This document shows, piece after piece, positions 17,469 through 26,539 of a stretch of DNA of 35,528 bases. The notes under the pieces are model-generated. The model searched no databases, was not told where the DNA came from, and saw nothing but the letters and a program-made list of their open reading frames with translations. The stretch is from an uncultured Erythrobacteraceae bacterium. Lineage in GTDB: Bacteria; Pseudomonadota; Alphaproteobacteria; Sphingomonadales; Sphingomonadaceae. The first letter of the stretch is position 1, and each line of letters starts with the position of its first letter. A program made the translations under genes and the position numbers. Location of the stretch: NCBI GenBank assembly GCA_946482075.1, contig CAMLQG010000028.1, positions 1 to 35,528 on the forward strand. Reading direction: 5' to 3'.

Positions 17469-18413
17469 TCAATAGCCTCGAACGGGATCGTAGAGCGGTT
17501 CCGGCGCGAGGCCTTTCGCATAGCGATCGAGATTGCCGATCAGCCGCTCGACCGCGAGGCCGAACATCGTCTGCTGCGACCGGCCGGACAGGTGCATGGT
17601 GATATGCGCATTGTCGAGCGACCAGAGCGGATCGTCCGCCGGCAGCGGTTCCGGGTCCGTCACGTCGAGCATGGCGGCCGCGATGCGCCTTTCGGCCAGC
17701 GCCCGGGTCAGCGCAGCCTGATCGATCAGCGTTCCCCGCGCGACATTCACCAGCACCGCTTCGGGCCTCATCGCCGCGATCTCCGCCTCGCCGACGATAT
17801 GCCGCGTCTCGTCGGTCGCGGGCGCCGCCAGCACGATCCAATCGAACTCGCCGACGCGCGCCTGCCATTCGTCGGGCTTGAGCGTCCCGCCCGAGCCCGA
17901 ACGCGTCACGCCCGTCACCTGGACGTCGAACGCCTGCAACCGGCGCTCGAGTTCGCGCCCGATGGAACCATGGCCGATGATCAGCGCCCGGCTGCCGGCG
18001 AGCTGCCGCCTGCCCGGTGCTTCGATCGGCCATTCCCGCGCGCCTCGCATCCGCAGCACTTCCGGGTAGTTCTTGGCGATCGCCAGCATGCCCATCACGA
18101 TATATTCCGCGATCGGCGCGGCGTTGATGCCCGTGCCCTTGGTGATGACCACCCCGCGTTCCATCAGCAGGTCGAGCGGCATGAAGTCCACGCCTGCCCC
18201 CAGCGTCACCAGCCAGCGCAGCTTCTCCGCCCGGCGCAGCGCCTGATCGTACCAGGACACGTCCATCATATCGAACCAGCCGATCTCCGCGCGCGGCGCG
18301 AGTTCCAGCAGTTCGGCCGGCGAGGCGAAATAGGTGACGTCCAGCCAGTCGGGCAGCCGGCCTTCGAGCAGCGGGCGCGCGGGCGCGGGGAAGACGGCGG
18401 TGGTCTTGTTCAT
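17469..18413 (-). CDS. D-isomer-specific 2-hydroxyacid dehydrogenase
   Basis: The 314-residue product is an NAD(P)-dependent oxidoreductase of the D-2-hydroxyacid family, which interconverts 2-oxo and D-2-hydroxy acids. The dinucleotide loop GHGSIG is at residues 147-152. The catalytic set is Arg226 in NVARGTLID, Glu255 in DPEPLP and His274 in ITMHLSGR; in this protein the last block differs from the common TPH-x-G, as in some plant- and GyaR-distant subgroups. The start MNKTTAVF at 18413 is chosen because the frame upstream runs into a palindromic repeat. The substrate is not evident. Confidence 0.87.
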   Translation of the reverse strand: MNKTTAVFPAPARPLLEGRLPDWLDVTYFASPAELLELAPRAEIGWFDMMDVSWYDQALRRAEKLRWLVTLGAGVDFMPLDLLMERGVVITKGTGINAAPIAEYIVMGMLAIAKNYPEVLRMRGAREWPIEAPGRRQLAGSRALIIGHGSIGRELERRLQAFDVQVTGVTRSGSGGTLKPDEWQARVGEFDWIVLAAPATDETRHIVGEAEIAAMRPEAVLVNVARGTLIDQAALTRALAERRIAAAMLDVTDPEPLPADDPLWSLDNAHITMHLSGRSQQTMFGLAVERLIGNLDRYAKGLAPEPLYDPVRGY

Positions 18414-18443
18414 GTTCTCTCCAGCGGCGCGATCCCAAATCAC

Positions 18444-18531
18444 CGTTCGTCCTGAGCTTGTCGAAGGACCGCTTTTCGCTTTGCCGCCACTAGAAAAGAA
18501 GAACTGTGCTTCGACAAGCTCAGCACGAACG
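18444..18531. repeat. Inverted repeat upstream of the dehydrogenase gene
   Basis: Arms of 23 bases (18444-18466 and 18509-18531) pair with one mismatch, and share the CTGAGCTTGTCGAAG core with the repeat at 3887-3936. The element sits between the cysS 3' end and the dehydrogenase start, both on the minus strand. It probably ends cysS transcription or stabilises its mRNA. Confidence 0.8.
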
Positions 18532-18556
18532 AAAATCGGGATTTCCAGGACAAATC

Positions 18557-20101
18557 TTAGCCCAGCTTCCATTCCCAGCCCAGCGGATCGCCGTCCATCA
18601 CCTCGATGCCCTGTGCGGCGAGTTCATCGCGCACCGCGTCGGACGCGGCGAAATCCTTCTCCTCTCGTGCTGCCCTGCGGCGGTCCATCGCGGCTTCGAC
18701 CTCGGCCTCGGCGATGGTGGCGGATTTGGGCCGGATGCGCAGATCGACGCGATCGAGAGAAAGCAGGTTCAACCCGAGCACACTATCCATCGCGGCAATC
18801 ACGGCCAATTTCTCGCCCGGATCAACCTTCTTCAGCGCCAGCACTTCGTCGAACACGGTCAGCGCCACCGAGGTATTGAGATCGTCCGAGACAGCCGCAT
18901 CGAAGCGCTCGATCAATCCGCTCATCCTCTCCGGCACGGGGAGGGGGACCGCCGCAGGCGGTGGAGGGGGCTGTCGGTCAGGCGCTGCATCCGGAGGAGA
19001 ACCCCCTCCACCATGCTGCGCATGGTCCCCCTCCCCGTGCCGGGGAGGATTGAGCTGCCCCACCGCCATCACCATCCGCTTCAGCCGCGTGAGCGCCGCG
19101 CCGAGACCATCCCACGAAAACTCCAGCTCGCTGCGGTAATGCGCCTGAAGGCACATCATGCGGTAGGCGAGCGGGTGGTAGCCCTTGTCTATCAGCAGCT
19201 GGAGGCGAAGGAATTCGCCCGAGCTCTTGCTCATCTTGCCCGAGCGTTCGACCAGGAAATTGTTGTGCATCCACAGCTTCGCGCCGCTGTTGCCGGGCAC
19301 GTCCAGCCCGTTGGTGCAGCAGAAGGCCTGGTTCTGCGCGATCTCGTTGGGATGATGGATCTCGCGATGGTCGATCCCGCCGGTGTGGATGTCGAACGGG
19401 AAGCCCAAGAGCTTGCCCGACATCACCGAGCATTCGAGATGCCAGCCCGGCGCGCCGCGGCCCCAGGGGGAATCCCATTCCATCTGTCGCGTCTCGCCTT
19501 CGGGCGTCCTGCGCCAGATCGCGAAATCGGCCGGGTGGCGCTTGCCTTCGACTTCATCAATGCGGCCTTCCGCATCTTCGTTTTCGCGAAGACGCGCAAG
19601 CCGGCCGTAATCGGCCACGGTCGAGACATCGAAATAGAGGCCGCTCTCCAGCTCGTAGCAATGCTTGTCCGCGATGCTCTTCGCGAATTCGATCATCGCC
19701 GGCACGTAATCCGTCGCGACCGACCATTCCATCGGCTGGCGGATGTTGAGCGCCTTGATATCGGCCCAGTATGCCTCGGTATAATGCCGGGCGATATCCC
19801 AGATCGACTGTGCGCGTTCGGCCGCCGCCTTCTCCAGCTTGTCCTCGCCCGCATCCGCGTCATCGGTCAGATGGCCGACATCGGTTATGTTGATGACGTG
19901 CTTGAGCGCATAGCCTTTCCAGCTCAGCGTGCGGCCGAGGATATCCGCGAAGACATAGGCCCGCATATTGCCGATATGGGGATAGTTGTAGACCGTCGGC
20001 CCGCAGGAATAGACGCGCGCCTCGCCCGGATGGACGGGCTCGAACGCTTCGAGCTGGCGGGTCAGGCTGTTGAACAGCGTCAGCGGCGCGGCATAGGTCA
20101 T
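18557..20101 (-). CDS. cysS: Cysteinyl-tRNA synthetase with in-frame palindromic insert
   Basis: CysRS charges tRNA-Cys. Class I motifs are HIGN (residues 42-45) and KMSKS (289-293), and the zinc ligands Cys33, Cys224, His249 and Glu253 are all present. The product has 514 residues, about 50 more than E. coli CysRS (461). Residues about 351-392 form a Gly- and Pro-rich loop (GGGGSPP, QPPPPP) encoded by the palindromic repeat at 18926-19051. It falls after the catalytic core, where the anticodon-side helices begin. Without it the length would be about 472. The frame is intact on both sides, so the protein is probably functional. Confidence 0.95.
   Translation of the reverse strand: MTYAAPLTLFNSLTRQLEAFEPVHPGEARVYSCGPTVYNYPHIGNMRAYVFADILGRTLSWKGYALKHVINITDVGHLTDDADAGEDKLEKAAAERAQSIWDIARHYTEAYWADIKALNIRQPMEWSVATDYVPAMIEFAKSIADKHCYELESGLYFDVSTVADYGRLARLRENEDAEGRIDEVEGKRHPADFAIWRRTPEGETRQMEWDSPWGRGAPGWHLECSVMSGKLLGFPFDIHTGGIDHREIHHPNEIAQNQAFCCTNGLDVPGNSGAKLWMHNNFLVERSGKMSKSSGEFLRLQLLIDKGYHPLAYRMMCLQAHYRSELEFSWDGLGAALTRLKRMVMAVGQLNPPRHGEGDHAQHGGGGSPPDAAPDRQPPPPPAAVPLPVPERMSGLIERFDAAVSDDLNTSVALTVFDEVLALKKVDPGEKLAVIAAMDSVLGLNLLSLDRVDLRIRPKSATIAEAEVEAAMDRRRAAREEKDFAASDAVRDELAAQGIEVMDGDPLGWEWKLG
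18926..19051. repeat. Palindromic element inside cysS
   Basis: About 126 bases consist of two inverted arms of about 50 bases around a 30-base centre. The arms share CCGGCACGGGGAGGGGGACC and GGTGGAGGGGG, and differ only at one base and in an inner mini-hairpin (GCC-GCA-GGC versus ATG-CGCAG-CAT). The length is 42 codons and adds no stop. Borders are estimated from the protein alignment I know of for CysRS, not from a pre-insertion allele. Confidence 0.85.
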
Positions 20102-20158
20102 GGCGCGCGCTTTGCACGGGCCGGCCGGGATTGGTCAAGCGGAGCGAACGTCCCTTGC

Positions 20159-20250
20159 CGTCATTGCGAGCGACCGACAGGTCGCGCGGCAATCCAGAGC
20201 GGCACAATCCGGCTCTGGATCGCCGCGGGCCTTCGGCCCTCGCGATGACG
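20159..20250. repeat. Palindromic repeat between cobT and cysS
   Basis: CGTCATTGCGAG and CAATCCAGAGC on the left pair with GCTCTGGATCGC and CGCGATGACG on the right. Each arm has an extra mini-hairpin (CGACC-GACA-GGTCG-like and GGGCC-TTC-GGCCC). It belongs to the same family as the elements near 29224 and 34305. It lies just after the cobT stop and probably separates it from cysS. Confidence 0.8.
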
Positions 20251-20255
20251 ATAAG

Positions 20256-22076
20256 CTATTCCACTTCGAACAGGCCGGCCAACTGCTCGATGATCGTGCC
20301 GCCCAGCTGCTCCACATCCATGATCGTTACCGCCCGCTTGTAATACCGCGTCACGTCGTGGCCGATGCCGATGGCGACGAGCTGGACCGGGCTCAACCGC
20401 TCGATCCAGTCGATCACCTTGCGCAGATGCTGTTCGAGATAGCCGGCGCTGTTCACGCTCAGCGTGGAATCGTCCACCGGCGCGCCGTCGGAGATGACCA
20501 TCAGGATGCGGCGATCCTCCGAACGGCCGAGCAGCCGCTCATGCGCCCAGAGCAGCGCTTCGCCGTCGATATTCTCCTTGAGCAGCCCTTCGCGCATCAT
20601 CAGGCCGAGATTCTTGCGCGCGCGGCGCCAGGGTTCGTCCGCCTTCTTGTAGATGATATGCCTGAGGTCGTTGAGGCGGCCGGGCTGGGCGCGCTTGCCT
20701 TCCGCCAGCCAGGCCTCGCGACTCTGCCCGCCTTTCCAGGCGCGCGTGGTGAAGCCGAGGATCTCCACCTTCACGCCGCAGCGTTCCAGCGTGCGGGCGA
20801 GCACGTCCGCGCTGATCGCCGCGATCGAGATGGGCCGCCCGCGCATCGAGCCGGAATTGTCGATCAGCAAGGTCACCACCGTGTCCTTGAACTCGACATC
20901 CTTCTCCATCTTGTAGGACAGCGAATGGCCGGGCGAGACGATCACGCGGGCCAGCCGCGCGGCATCCAGCAGCCCTTCCTCCTGGTCGAAATCCCAGCTG
21001 CGGTTCTGCTGCGCCATCAGCCGGCGCTGGAGGCGATTGGCGAGCCGCGTCACCACGCCCTGCAATCCGGTCAGCTGGCTGTCGAGATAAGCGCGCAGGC
21101 GGGTGAGTTCCTCTTCGTCGCACAATTCCTCGGCGCCCACGATCTCGTCGAAGCGGGTGGTGAAGACCTTGTAGTCGAAATTGTCCGGAAACTCGGTCCA
21201 CGGGCGGTTCGGCCGGACGGGGAGCATGCCGTCCTCGCCTTCGTCGCCCATGTCGGCTTCGCCCATCTCGCCATCCTGGTCGGGATCGGTCTCGGCGTCG
21301 CTCGTCTCGTCGCCTTCGCTGGGCTGGCCGGCGATCTCGCCGCGCTGGTCCTGCTCCTCGCCATCGTCCCCCTGGTCGTCCTGCTCCTCGCCCTCGTCGA
21401 TACCTTCCTCTTCGTCGGTATCGTCGCCCTGCTCGCGTTCCAGATCCTCGGCCTCGGTGAGTTCCAGATGGCGCAGCATGTCGAGCGAGAGCGACTGGAA
21501 GGCTTCCTGGTCCTCGATCGCATTCTTCAGCGCGTCGATATCGTCGCTGGCCTTATCCTCGATCCAGGCGCGCAGCATCTCGACGCCTTTCTCCGCGACT
21601 GCGGGAACCGGCTGCCCGGTCAGCTTCTCGCGCAGCAGCAGGGCGAGCGCGGCCTGTACCGGAACTTCATCGGCATTGCCCGCGCGCGTGATTGGATCGT
21701 TGCCCATGCGCACCATCAGGGCTGCGTCGAGGTTCTGGCGGATGCCTGCGTAATCGTTCGAACCCAGCGCTTCGTAGCGTACCGTCTCGATCGCATCGTA
21801 GCAGGCGCGCGCGGCAGGCTCGGTCGGCGCATTGCGCGTGTGGAGGGCAGCGTCGTGATGGCGCTGGCGCAGCGCGAAACTGTCGGCGAAACCGCGCGCT
21901 TCCACCGCCTGCTCGCGCGGCAGCCCGCGCGGCGGCATCGGCACGCGCACCAGCTTGTTGGTCTGCGAAGGCGTGTCCGTGGTCCAGGCGACATCGAGTT
22001 CCGCATCGCGGCCGAGCGCGCGCGACGCGCCGACCAGCGCGCTGCGGAAACGGTCGAGGGGGTTCTCTTCTGCCAA
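20256..22076 (-). CDS. cobT: Cobaltochelatase subunit CobT
   Basis: CobT works with CobS, an AAA+ ATPase, and CobN to insert cobalt into hydrogenobyrinate diamide in aerobic cobalamin synthesis. The product has 606 residues. The N-terminal domain is followed by a very acidic linker (about 208-284, rich in Asp, Glu and Gly) and a von Willebrand A domain with the MIDAS motif DNSGSM at 406-411. All are normal for CobT. cobS and cobN are not in the window, although cobS is often adjacent in alphaproteobacteria. The gene follows the aldolase by 30 bases and may share its transcript. Confidence 0.93.
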   Translation of the reverse strand: MAEENPLDRFRSALVGASRALGRDAELDVAWTTDTPSQTNKLVRVPMPPRGLPREQAVEARGFADSFALRQRHHDAALHTRNAPTEPAARACYDAIETVRYEALGSNDYAGIRQNLDAALMVRMGNDPITRAGNADEVPVQAALALLLREKLTGQPVPAVAEKGVEMLRAWIEDKASDDIDALKNAIEDQEAFQSLSLDMLRHLELTEAEDLEREQGDDTDEEEGIDEGEEQDDQGDDGEEQDQRGEIAGQPSEGDETSDAETDPDQDGEMGEADMGDEGEDGMLPVRPNRPWTEFPDNFDYKVFTTRFDEIVGAEELCDEEELTRLRAYLDSQLTGLQGVVTRLANRLQRRLMAQQNRSWDFDQEEGLLDAARLARVIVSPGHSLSYKMEKDVEFKDTVVTLLIDNSGSMRGRPISIAAISADVLARTLERCGVKVEILGFTTRAWKGGQSREAWLAEGKRAQPGRLNDLRHIIYKKADEPWRRARKNLGLMMREGLLKENIDGEALLWAHERLLGRSEDRRILMVISDGAPVDDSTLSVNSAGYLEQHLRKVIDWIERLSPVQLVAIGIGHDVTRYYKRAVTIMDVEQLGGTIIEQLAGLFEVE

Positions 22077-22106
22077 GCCCTTGCGTCGCGCTACTTCAGG
22101 ATGGAA

Positions 22107-22763
22107 TCACTTGAGGATCGTCTGGCCGGTCTTGGCCCAGTCGGCCAGGAAGCCTTCGATGCCCTTGTCGGTCAGCACATGCTTGAACAGCCCGCGGATG
22201 ACGGCGGGCGGCATGGTGGCGACGTCCGCGCCGATCTTCGCGCATTGCAGCACATGCACCGGATGGCGGATCGACGCCGCGAGGATCTCGGTCGCATAGG
22301 CGTAATTGTCGTAGATCAGGCGGATATCTTCGATAAGCTCGATCCCGTCGAACCCGTTGTCGTCATGCCGGCCGATGAAAGGCGAGATGAACGTCGCGCC
22401 CGCCTTGGCGGCCAGCAGCGCCTGGTTGGCGGAAAAGCACAGGGTGACGTTGACCATCGTGCCTTCGCCCGTCAGCGCCTTGCAGGTCTTGAGGCCGTCG
22501 ATCGTGAGCGGCACCTTGATGCAGACATTGTCCGCGATCTTCCGCAGCACTTCGGCTTCCTTCAGCATGGTCGGATGATCGAGCGCGACCACTTCCGCGC
22601 TGACCGGGCCATCCACCAGCGCGCAGATTTCCTTCGTCACTTCGATGAAATCCCGGCCGGACTTGGCGATCAGCGAAGGATTGGTGGTGACCCCGTCGAG
22701 CAGGCCGGTGGCGGCGAGATCCTCGATCTCGGAGATTTCGGCAGTATCGACAAAGAATTTCAT
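22107..22763 (-). CDS. fsa: Transaldolase / fructose-6-phosphate aldolase family
   Basis: The 218-residue product is a short transaldolase-type Schiff-base aldolase. [13 protein letters not shown] starts it, [13 protein letters not shown] follows, and the catalytic Lys83 lies in CIKVPLT, like Lys85 of E. coli FsaA. Families of this size include both FSA and true transaldolases (TalC), and I cannot tell which is present. It may feed the pentose phosphate pathway. It is followed by cobT and preceded by a DUF4197 gene on the same strand. Confidence 0.92.
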   Translation of the reverse strand: MKFFVDTAEISEIEDLAATGLLDGVTTNPSLIAKSGRDFIEVTKEICALVDGPVSAEVVALDHPTMLKEAEVLRKIADNVCIKVPLTIDGLKTCKALTGEGTMVNVTLCFSANQALLAAKAGATFISPFIGRHDDNGFDGIELIEDIRLIYDNYAYATEILAASIRHPVHVLQCAKIGADVATMPPAVIRGLFKHVLTDKGIEGFLADWAKTGQTILK

Positions 22764-22842
22764 GATGTGCTCCGAAGGTCTGATTCCCTGCCGCTATATG
22801 CGCCCCCGCCGCGACATGCCAGCCGGGCGGCGGCGGCAGGGA

Positions 22843-23526
22843 TCAGCGGGCGTGGAGAACCCCCTTGATCAACGGATCGTTCGTGCTGCGCGGGTCGGAA
22901 CGGATATTCTCCTCCTCCCGGCCGATCTCCGTCCAGATCACATCATCCACTCTGTCGGCGAACTCGTTCGCGAGGCGCGCGGGGTCCGTGCCGATCAGCC
23001 CGGCGAGCGCCTGGGCGACCAGCGGATCGTCCGCCACGCGCAGCGCATCGGTCAGTTCGGGCACCATGACTTCGATCAGCCGGCCGGCCATCTGCTGGCG
23101 CAGGAAGGCGGTGGCGGCGGATGGCCCGCCGCGCAGCAGCGCTTCGGCATTGGCGATGCCGATCGTGCGCACCGCATCGGCCACGACCGGCGCGGCGCGA
23201 TCGGCCCCGCGTTCCGCCATGCGGGAGAAGGCGCGTTCCATCCGCTGCTTCAACAGCGCGGACGTGAGAATGCCGGTCAACGTGTCGCCGCGCCTGCCGA
23301 GCAGGTCGCCCAGTCCCAGTTCGGCCATCTTCTGGTCCCAGAACCCGCCGGGCGCCGTCATCCGCATGAAGGCGCGCTCGCTCGACAGGATCAGCAGGCG
23401 GCGGATCGTCTCGGTCAGGCTGAAGCTCTGCATGGTGGAACAGGCGGGCAGCGCGAGCACGCCGCCGGCGGCCACGCCCGCGAGAAAGCTGCGGCGTCCG
23501 AACTGCACATCCGAAATTGCGGTCAT
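22843..23526 (-). CDS. DUF4197 protein with Tat/lipoprotein-type signal
   Basis: The product (227 residues from the ATG at 23526) carries a twin-arginine-like start, GRRSFLAGVAAGG, followed by LALPACS, which resembles a lipobox with Cys near residue 29. It is thus expected to be exported, perhaps as a lipoprotein. The rest is helical and matches my recollection of DUF4197 (ILTSALLKQRMERAF, GGPSAATAFLR). No function is established. An ATG 11 codons upstream would place the signal further in. It lies divergent to priA across 61 bases. Confidence 0.8.
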   Translation of the reverse strand: MTAISDVQFGRRSFLAGVAAGGVLALPACSTMQSFSLTETIRRLLILSSERAFMRMTAPGGFWDQKMAELGLGDLLGRRGDTLTGILTSALLKQRMERAFSRMAERGADRAAPVVADAVRTIGIANAEALLRGGPSAATAFLRQQMAGRLIEVMVPELTDALRVADDPLVAQALAGLIGTDPARLANEFADRVDDVIWTEIGREEENIRSDPRSTNDPLIKGVLHAR

Positions 23527-23587
23527 ATCTGCGCCCTTATCCTTGTCGCTTCCCACCACTCCAGACCATATCTAGAGCATCCCCATC

Positions 23588-25753
23588 ATGAACCGCGCCC
23601 GACTCCTCATCCTCAACGCCGCGCTCGGCCCGCTCGATTATCGAGTCCCGGACGGTATGGATGTCAAGCCGGGATCGGTGGTGGCCGCCCCGCTCGGCCC
23701 CCGGCAAGTGATCGGCATCGCCTGGGAGCCGGAGCGGCTGCCCGCCAATTCGGTGCCCGACAGCAAGCTGCGCCCACTGCTGGGCGTGCTGCCAGTGCCA
23801 CCGCTGAAAGCCGAACTGCGCCGCCTGGTGGAATGGGCGGCGGATTACTACTGCGCCCCGCTCGCTTCGGTGGCGCGCATGGTGCTGTCCAGCGGGGGTG
23901 CGCTCAAAGGCTCGGGCACGATCACCGAATATCGCCTGTCGGGCCAGTTGCCGGACCGGATGACTCCCCAGCGCGAGATCGCGCTCGACCTGCTGCAGGG
24001 CGAACAGGCGACGATCCGCGAACTGGCGGAAATCGCGGGCGTATCGGACGGCGTGCTGCGCGGGCTGGTTTCGGCCGGCGTGCTGGAGCCGGTCGCGGTC
24101 GATTGCGACCGGCCTTTCCCGCGTGCCGATCCCGATTTCGCCGCGCCGGAACTCAGCGTGGAACAGGCCGAAGCTGCCGCCCGCTTCGTGGATGCGGTGG
24201 ATGGCGGCAAGTTCGCGCCTTTCCTGCTCGACGGCGTGACGGGATCGGGCAAGACCGAGGTTTATTTCGAAGCGGTGGCAGAAGCGTTGCGCAAAGGCCG
24301 GCAGGTGCTCGTCCTGCTGCCCGAGATCGCGCTGACCGCAAACTTCCTCCACCGCTTCGAACAGCGCTTCGGCGGCGCGCCCGTGGTCTGGCACAGTTCC
24401 CTGAAATCGACCGAGCGGCGCCGCGCCTGGCGCGCGGTGGCGCGAGGCGAGGCGCAGGTCGTGGTCGGCGCGCGCTCCGCGCTGTTCCTGCCCTATGACC
24501 GTCTCGGCCTGATCGTGGTGGACGAAGCACACGAAGTCTCGTTCAAGCAGGATGACGGCGTGCGCTACAATGCGCGCGACGTGGCGGTGATGCGCGCGCG
24601 GTTCGAAAGCGTGCCCGTCATCCTCGCCAGCGCCACGCCGGCGCTCGAAAGCCTGCAGATGGCGGAAAGCGGCATCTACGAGAAGATTGACTTGCCCGCG
24701 CGTTTCGGCGGCGCGCAGATGCCGGCGATCGACATCGTGGACCTGCGCAGCGAACAGCCCGAGCGCGGTCGCTGGCTCGCGCCCCGGCTGGTCGAGGAGT
24801 TGAAGGCCCGGCTGGAGCGCGGCGAACAATCGCTGCTGTTCCTCAATCGGCGCGGCTATGCGCCGCTGACGTTGTGCCGCCATTGCGGCTATCGCTTCCA
24901 GTGCCCCAACTGCACCGCCTGGCTGGTCGAACACCGCCTGTCGCACCGGCTGGCCTGCCATCATTGCGGACACGAGACTCCGCCGCCCGAAGCCTGCCCC
25001 GAATGCGGGACGCCCGATTGCCTTGTCGCTTGCGGGCCGGGAGTGGAACGCATAGCGGACGAAGTGGCGGAACTGCTGCCCGAAGCCCGTGTCGCGGTGG
25101 TCACGTCGGATACGCTCAATTCCACGGAACGCGCGGCGGAATTCGTCGCGGCAGCGGAGGAGAAGCTGATCGACGTGATCGTCGGCACGCAGCTCGTCAC
25201 CAAGGGCTTCCACTTCCCGGAACTGACGCTGGTGGGCGTGGTCGATGCCGATCTCGGCCTGGAAGGCGGCGATCTGCGGGCGGGCGAGCGCACCTATCAG
25301 CAGATCGCCCAGGTCGCCGGCCGCGCCGGGCGCGGCACCAAGCCGGGCGAAGTGCTGATCCAGACCCGTCACCCCGACGCGCCGGTGATCGCGGCGCTCG
25401 CTTCGGGCAATCGCGACGAGTTCTATGCGGCGGAAACCGACGCGCGCCGTCAGGCCGGCGCCCCGCCTTTCGGCCGCTGGGCCGCGATCATCGTGTCCTC
25501 GGAGGACGAGGCCGAAGCGCGCGAGGCAGCCCGTGCCATCGGCGGCACGCGGCCCAATGCACCCGACACGATGATCCTGGGCCCCGCCCCTGCGCCCCTG
25601 TCCCTGCTGCGCGGGCGCTACCGCTATCGCCTGCTGGTGAATGCGCGGCGATTTGTCGAAATACAGCAATTGCTGCGCGAATGGTTGTCTGGCGTCGCCC
25701 TACCCCCCGGTGTGCGCGTGACAATCGACATCGACCCGTACAGTTTCGTCTGA
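23588..25753 (+). CDS. priA: Primosomal protein N' (replication restart helicase)
   Basis: PriA recognises stalled forks and D-loops and reloads DnaB. The 721-residue product has the N-terminal fork-binding domain (LDYRVPDG), Walker A GVTGSGKT (216-223), the DEAH box (312-315), and eight zinc-binding cysteines (430, 433, 439, 442, 457, 460, 470, 473). The C-terminal helicase motif is QVAGRAGRG. Length and motifs are standard. In several alphaproteobacteria priA is near fsa and upstream of the atp operon; here atpH is about 8.8 kb away. Confidence 0.97.
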   Translation: MNRARLLILNAALGPLDYRVPDGMDVKPGSVVAAPLGPRQVIGIAWEPERLPANSVPDSKLRPLLGVLPVPPLKAELRRLVEWAADYYCAPLASVARMVLSSGGALKGSGTITEYRLSGQLPDRMTPQREIALDLLQGEQATIRELAEIAGVSDGVLRGLVSAGVLEPVAVDCDRPFPRADPDFAAPELSVEQAEAAARFVDAVDGGKFAPFLLDGVTGSGKTEVYFEAVAEALRKGRQVLVLLPEIALTANFLHRFEQRFGGAPVVWHSSLKSTERRRAWRAVARGEAQVVVGARSALFLPYDRLGLIVVDEAHEVSFKQDDGVRYNARDVAVMRARFESVPVILASATPALESLQMAESGIYEKIDLPARFGGAQMPAIDIVDLRSEQPERGRWLAPRLVEELKARLERGEQSLLFLNRRGYAPLTLCRHCGYRFQCPNCTAWLVEHRLSHRLACHHCGHETPPPEACPECGTPDCLVACGPGVERIADEVAELLPEARVAVVTSDTLNSTERAAEFVAAAEEKLIDVIVGTQLVTKGFHFPELTLVGVVDADLGLEGGDLRAGERTYQQIAQVAGRAGRGTKPGEVLIQTRHPDAPVIAALASGNRDEFYAAETDARRQAGAPPFGRWAAIIVSSEDEAEAREAARAIGGTRPNAPDTMILGPAPAPLSLLRGRYRYRLLVNARRFVEIQQLLREWLSGVALPPGVRVTIDIDPYSFV

Positions 25754-25777
25754 ACTGTTCGGGAAGAGGGAATCGAA

Positions 25778-26395
25778 ATGCTGACCATCCACCACCTGCG
25801 CGTCTCGCAATCCGATCGTGTCGTCTGGCTGTGCGAGGAACTGGGCCTCGATTACGAGGTGAAGCTCTATCTGCGGCGCGAAGACAACATGCTGGCGCCT
25901 GACGACTACAAGGCGCTGCATCCGATGGGCATCGCGCCGGTGATGACGGATGGCGACGTCGTGCTTGGCGAAACCGGTGCGATCACCGATTACATCGTCG
26001 CGAAATACGGCGACGGCCGGCTGGTCCCGCCGGTCGACAGCGCGGACTTTCCGCACCATCTTTATTGGTATCATTTCGCCAATGCGACGCTGATGCCCAA
26101 CATGATGGGCAAGATGATCCTCGCCATGGCGGGCGTCTCCGATGCCGGAGCAGCCTTCCTGGACGACCGCAAGCACCGTGCCTGGGCGATGATAGAACAG
26201 CGGCTGAGCGAGGCGGAATTCTTCGGCGGAGCAGAGCTGACCACGGCCGACATCATGATGATGTTCCCGCTGACCACGATGCGCAATTTCACCGGCGACA
26301 CGCTGGCGGACCTGCCGAATACGGAAGACTACCTCGCGCGGATCGCCGAACGCCCGGCCTATCAGCGCGCCAGGGCGAAGGCGGAGCCGGATTGA
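25778..26395 (+). CDS. Glutathione S-transferase family protein
   Basis: The 205-residue product has a thioredoxin-like N domain (MLTIHHLRVSQSDRVVWLCEELGLDYEV, in part) with a cis-proline region (GIAPVM) and the glutathione gamma-Glu-binding ETGAI turn. A helical C domain follows with LTTADIMM, the GST motif. Ser10 or Ser12 could be the catalytic residue. It is 24 bases after priA, with GGAAGAGGG in between as a ribosome-binding site. A strong hairpin terminator follows. The substrate is unknown. Confidence 0.9.
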   Translation: MLTIHHLRVSQSDRVVWLCEELGLDYEVKLYLRREDNMLAPDDYKALHPMGIAPVMTDGDVVLGETGAITDYIVAKYGDGRLVPPVDSADFPHHLYWYHFANATLMPNMMGKMILAMAGVSDAGAAFLDDRKHRAWAMIEQRLSEAEFFGGAELTTADIMMMFPLTTMRNFTGDTLADLPNTEDYLARIAERPAYQRARAKAEPD

Positions 26396-26397
26396 AA

Positions 26398-26423
26398 AGG
26401 GGGGCTGAAGCCCCCCTCGCTTT
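26398..26423 (+). terminator. Intrinsic terminator after the GST gene
   Basis: AGGGGGGC (26398-26405) and GCCCCCCT (26410-26417) form a perfect 8-bp stem with a TGAA loop, right after the GST stop at 26395. The sequence continues CGCTTT, so the T run is short. Confidence 0.75.
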
Positions 26424-26478
26424 GACGATTGTATCGATTGTAAACACGGACGATCTGCGTTTCGATGTCGCGTACCTG

Positions 26479-26508
26479 CTCTCCCCTCCCCTTCACGGGA
26501 GGGGAGAG
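26479..26508. terminator. Perfect hairpin between GST and EthD-like genes
   Basis: CTCTCCCCTCCC and GGGAGGGGAGAG form a 12-bp stem with a 6-base loop (CTTCAC). It lies 31 bases after the minus-strand EthD-like gene's stop and is fit to end transcription from either side. Its CTCCCC/GGGGAG make-up resembles the arms of the cysS element, so it may be a related repeat. Confidence 0.7.
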
Positions 26509-26539
26509 TGCCGCCCCCTCGAACCCAAGGGCGATCAGT

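Noticed and set aside
18414..18556. Coding extension of the dehydrogenase N terminus
   Set aside because: The extra frame is made of palindromic repeat sequence and does not match the family; MNKTTAVF is the natural start.
20100..22868. Open frame of over 900 codons on the plus strand opposite cobT and the aldolase
   Set aside because: It is antisense to two clearly recognised genes, has a low-complexity product without domains, and is expected from high GC at third positions.
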